NCBI GenBank assembly: GCA_023248615.1
Contig: JAHFEI010000086.1
Coordinates: 1-7,774 of the forward strand
Origin: Nitrospinales bacterium
GTDB lineage: Bacteria; Nitrospinota_A; UBA7883; JACRGQ01
Direction: 5' to 3'
Length of the DNA: 7,774 nt
Position 1 is the first letter of the stretch, and each line of letters opens with the position of its first letter. The notes beneath the pieces are model-generated. The model was not told the DNA's origin and did no database searches. It saw nothing but the letters and a program-made list of their open reading frames with translations. Shown here piece by piece: positions 5,471-7,774 of this stretch. The position numbers were made by a program, and so were the translations under genes.

Positions 5471-7378
5471 TTAAAGTAGTTTTGTCAGGACGCGTATCAT
5501 ATCGGCGGCATCTCGCTCGCCCATCGACAAAGATACCGGCAACAGCACAAGCCGCTTCCCGCCGAGACCATCGGTCCTCCAGCCTTCCGGGGCGTGGCGG
5601 CATTCCACCCGCTCGGCTAATGCGGAGGCGACGAATTTTTTCGCATCGCCGGGAGATTTGAATATTATGCCGAACCGACCGGCGGGATAACCCTCGGCAA
5701 CGGCATTGCCATTCGTAGCAATTTGCAGCCTCTTGGAGAATTCGGCCAGCCGACATCCTCCGTCTGCAAGGCTATCAAACGCATCGCCCACAGTGCGGCC
5801 CGCCAACGGCGATTCCAGCCAATCGCCCATCCTGTGCTCCACGGTTTTTTTCATGGCGGCGGCCAGCTTTTTTCCTGCCACGGCTATCCGTACGGCGGGG
5901 GAAGAGGCAACGCCGGGGATGACGTCGCTTTTCCATAAGACCGCGTCCGCCTTCAATACGCAGGCAACGCCTGTTACTGCCACTGTAAGCGCTTTCCCTG
6001 CCGCCCTGACAGCCGCATTACCATCGAACTCCGATAGGAAAACCATTTTTGTCCGCTTGGATATTTTCCCCTTTATCGATTCCACCGAAAGCGCGAAAGA
6101 ATCCGGCGACATCTCCACCGCTACGGTTTTGATGCCGTATTTTTTCAGCCGGGCACTAAGCCACGCGTCGCACGCCGCACCCACCAACACCTCATCGCCT
6201 TTTTTTATTTCTGCGGAACGTAGCAAAAGGTCGAACCCCTCCCCCGCCCGCACGAAATCGAACCGCGCCACACCCCGCGTTTTCGCCTTTTTGCCGCCAG
6301 CCTTTTGGAGTCCGGCAAGCGGCGGTTCCGGGAAAGCCAGCATCGTGCGGCGCACTGGCTCACCGCCGTGTATGGCTGGCCTGTCCGCATATTCTTTCAT
6401 CCGTTTGATGTTGAAAAAATCTCCGGTGTTGTAATCAAGACCAGGCAACTTGCGGATGTAAGCGGCCACTTCGCGTATCCCTGTGGCTATATCCGCCTGC
6501 GGCCTGAATCCTAGCACGTCGCGCACCTTGTCGAAATCTACCCTGTAATCGCGCCGGTCGGCGTCTTCCGGAGCTACCTCTATTTCCACGTTCCCTATCT
6601 CGCGCCGCACACGGACGGCAAGGTCGGCTATCTGGAAGTTGTTCTCGTTCGAACCAACGTTAAAAACACCGCAGTGTACCGTCTCGCGTGGCGCTTCCAG
6701 AGCCAACCGGAAAACGTTTGCGGCGTCGCGCACATGCAAAAACGGTCGCCACTGTTTTCCGCCGCCCAACACGAAAATCTTGCCGCGCGTAATGGCATGC
6801 AACGTCATCTGGTTTATGGCAAGGTCAAACCGCATGCGCGGCGAAAGGCCAAAAATGGTGGCCTGCCGCAGAGTCACTGGCGAGAAATCGCCATCGCCCA
6901 TTTTCATCAGCTCCGCCTCGCTTTGGGCTTTCAGGCGGGCGTACAGGGAAACTGGGTTCACTGGCGAGCCTTCCGTAAGCACAACGCCACCGCCAAAGCC
7001 ATACACCGAACACGATGACGCGAACACGAAGCGGGAAGAACCGGCGCGTTTGGCGGCCTGTGCAAGCCGTACCGTGGCATCGTGGTTCACCTCCACGCTC
7101 CATTGCTGGTCCAAGTCGCACGACGGGTCGTTGGAGAGCGAGGCAAGATGCACCACCGCCATCCCCTCCTCCACAAGCGATGCGACTTTGCGGGTATCCC
7201 TCACGTCGCCCTTTACGACCTTCAGGCGCGGGTCTTTTTTTATCCCGCTTATCGAATCGGAGCCGAAAAAGAACTTGTCAAACAGCACGACCCTGTACCC
7301 ACGGTCGAGCAATAGCTGGCAAAGTACGCTCCCTATGTATCCCGCGCCGCCTGTTACAAGGACGCTTTTTATTTTCAT
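5471..7378 (-). CDS. NAD-dependent epimerase/dehydratase fused to a degenerate DegT-type aminotransferase domain
   Basis: The protein has 635 residues from the preferred ATG at 7378; an in-frame ATG at 7393 would add five. Residues 1 to about 313 are a complete extended SDR of the sugar-nucleotide epimerase/dehydratase type: T-G-G-A-G-Y-I-G (9-16), Asp34 after the second strand (NAD rather than NADP), G-D-V-R-D (57-61), S-S-C-S-V-Y-G (121-127), catalytic Tyr146-x3-Lys150, and W-R-P-F-L-H-V-R-D (210-218). Residues 333-635 (bases 5474-6382) resemble a worn DegT/DnrJ/EryC1 aminotransferase: A-I-H-G-G-E-P-V-R-R start, K-K-G-D-E-V-L-V, R-T-K-M-V-F-L, and a C-terminal K-R-L-V-L-L-P-V-S-L. The family's D-A-A-Q motif is not found, and the PLP lysine region is shortened to W-K-S-D-V-I-P-G, with Asp where Lys is expected and only Lys483 nearby. 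It is about 60-80 residues short of an active enzyme. The first half probably acts on a nucleotide sugar; the second may be structural or regulatory. Confidence 0.8.
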   Translation of the reverse strand: MKIKSVLVTGGAGYIGSVLCQLLLDRGYRVVLFDKFFFGSDSISGIKKDPRLKVVKGDVRDTRKVASLVEEGMAVVHLASLSNDPSCDLDQQWSVEVNHDATVRLAQAAKRAGSSRFVFASSCSVYGFGGGVVLTEGSPVNPVSLYARLKAQSEAELMKMGDGDFSPVTLRQATIFGLSPRMRFDLAINQMTLHAITRGKIFVLGGGKQWRPFLHVRDAANVFRLALEAPRETVHCGVFNVGSNENNFQIADLAVRVRREIGNVEIEVAPEDADRRDYRVDFDKVRDVLGFRPQADIATGIREVAAYIRKLPGLDYNTGDFFNIKRMKEYADRPAIHGGEPVRRTMLAFPEPPLAGLQKAGGKKAKTRGVARFDFVRAGEGFDLLLRSAEIKKGDEVLVGAACDAWLSARLKKYGIKTVAVEMSPDSFALSVESIKGKISKRTKMVFLSEFDGNAAVRAAGKALTVAVTGVACVLKADAVLWKSDVIPGVASSPAVRIAVAGKKLAAAMKKTVEHRMGDWLESPLAGRTVGDAFDSLADGGCRLAEFSKRLQIATNGNAVAEGYPAGRFGIIFKSPGDAKKFVASALAERVECRHAPEGWRTDGLGGKRLVLLPVSLSMGERDAADMIRVLTKLL

Positions 7379-7416
7379 TCCAGGTTTTTCCATATGTTAA
7401 GCATTAATCGGAACAT
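7375..7416 (-). CDS. Possible 13-codon leader ORF coupled to the epimerase fusion
   Basis: On the minus strand an ATG at 7416 opens a 13-residue frame, MFRLMLNIWKNLE. A purine-rich AAAGG (7426-7422) lies 5 nt upstream. Its TGA (7377-7375) overlaps the preferred ATG of the fusion gene as ATGA, the usual arrangement for translational coupling. It is too short for coding statistics and may be chance, but it would explain why the main start has no ribosome site of its own. Confidence 0.3.
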   Translation of the reverse strand: MFRLMLNIWKNLE

Positions 7417-7465
7417 AGCCGCCTTTCTTGAGCGAACTTGCGGCATCGGCATACCCCCAAAAAAC

Positions 7466-7774
7466 CTATTCCGGTTTCTTTTTATGGAAGAGGTTCAGGC
7501 TTCCCGTGCGATACCCCTCTAGGTCCAGCGTTACATAGTCGAAGCCTAGCTCCTTTATCCGCGCTACCAATTGCCCCATCTCCGCGCTGGCCGCGAAGCG
7601 TTGCATATCGCCTTTCCCCAGCTCTATTCGCGCTATGCCGTCATGGTCGCGCACGCGCAGGTGCAAAAATCCGGCCTGTTTGAGTATCGCCTCCGCTTTT
7701 TCTACTCGCGTAAGTTTTTCGGCTGTTATTTTTGTGCCGTAGGGAAAACGCGATGCCAGGCAAGCGGCTGCCGG
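7466..7774 (-). CDS. larE: ATP-dependent sacrificial sulfur transferase LarE, C-terminal part
   Basis: The last 102 residues of a minus-strand gene enter from the right edge; the stop TAG is at 7468-7466 and the 5' half is outside the window. LarE is a PP-loop ATPase that adenylates a pyridinium carboxylate and donates sulfur to build the nickel-pincer nucleotide cofactor of lactate racemase LarA and related enzymes. The fragment starts with A-C-L-A-S-R-F-P-Y-G-T, whose Cys (fifth residue here) probably corresponds to the sacrificial cysteine of Lactobacillus plantarum LarE. It continues with L-R-V-R-D-H-D-G-I-A-R-I-E and ends in the family's V-T-L-D-L-E-G-Y-R-T-G-S-L-N. The PP-loop motif lies outside. 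No larA, larB or larC is in view. It is cytoplasmic and precedes the epimerase fusion by 87 nt on the same strand; no functional link is evident. Confidence 0.9.
   Translation of the reverse strand, partial: PAAACLASRFPYGTKITAEKLTRVEKAEAILKQAGFLHLRVRDHDGIARIELGKGDMQRFAASAEMGQLVARIKELGFDYVTLDLEGYRTGSLNLFHKKKPE

Noticed and set aside
5706..6434. 242-codon plus-strand frame opposite the degenerate aminotransferase domain
   Set aside because: Considered because the minus-strand domain is weakly conserved, but the minus frame is continuous with the SDR and retains DegT landmarks, while the plus frame shows none and has no ribosome site.
6639..7400. 253-codon plus-strand frame opposite the epimerase domain
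   Set aside because: It is the complement of a conserved SDR domain with all catalytic motifs; the predicted product shows no motif and is rich in Arg, Ser and Thr.

Overview
The window comes from a Gram-negative bacterial chromosome of roughly 50-55% GC (judged by eye). Two predicted outer-membrane lipoproteins, one with a BamC-like domain, and a periplasmic L,D-transpeptidase imply a double membrane and peptidoglycan. Frequent ATA and AGG codons and mixed ATG/GTG starts do not look enterobacterial. Desulfobacterota, Nitrospinota or a similar lineage would fit, but the taxonomy is a guess. No transposase, integrase, rRNA, tRNA, CRISPR array or phage structural gene is visible.

Plus strand, 1-4564: six genes pointing the same way with gaps of 3-70 nt. 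They are the 3' end of a gene with a PEGA-like domain, an MscS-family mechanosensitive channel, a lipoprotein with a C-terminal BamC-like domain, a small FmdB-type zinc-ribbon protein, a lipoprotein combining an AMIN domain, a coiled coil and an NTF2-like domain, and a membrane-anchored L,D-transpeptidase. All but the zinc-ribbon protein act in or on the envelope. A sigma70-like promoter lies just before the BamC-like gene, so the cluster may be two transcription units. The last two genes look like a functional pair: the lipoprotein carries the kind of NTF2-like domain that Csd6/LdtF-type L,D-transpeptidases usually carry on the same chain, and the neighbouring transpeptidase lacks it.

Minus strand, 7774-4674 (transcribed right to left): the 3' end of larE (sulfur transferase for the nickel-pincer cofactor), a possible 13-codon leader ORF, a 635-residue fusion of an NAD-dependent sugar-nucleotide epimerase/dehydratase to a degenerate DegT/DnrJ-type aminotransferase domain, and a CI/LexA-like repressor with a self-cleaving S24 domain. 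The repressor appears to have a promoter placed so that its mRNA would be leaderless, as for lambda cI from PRM. The two blocks converge on a 109-nt gap with no convincing terminator.

Most worth following up are the split transpeptidase/NTF2-AMIN pair and the epimerase-pseudoaminotransferase fusion. All functions are read from sequence motifs alone.
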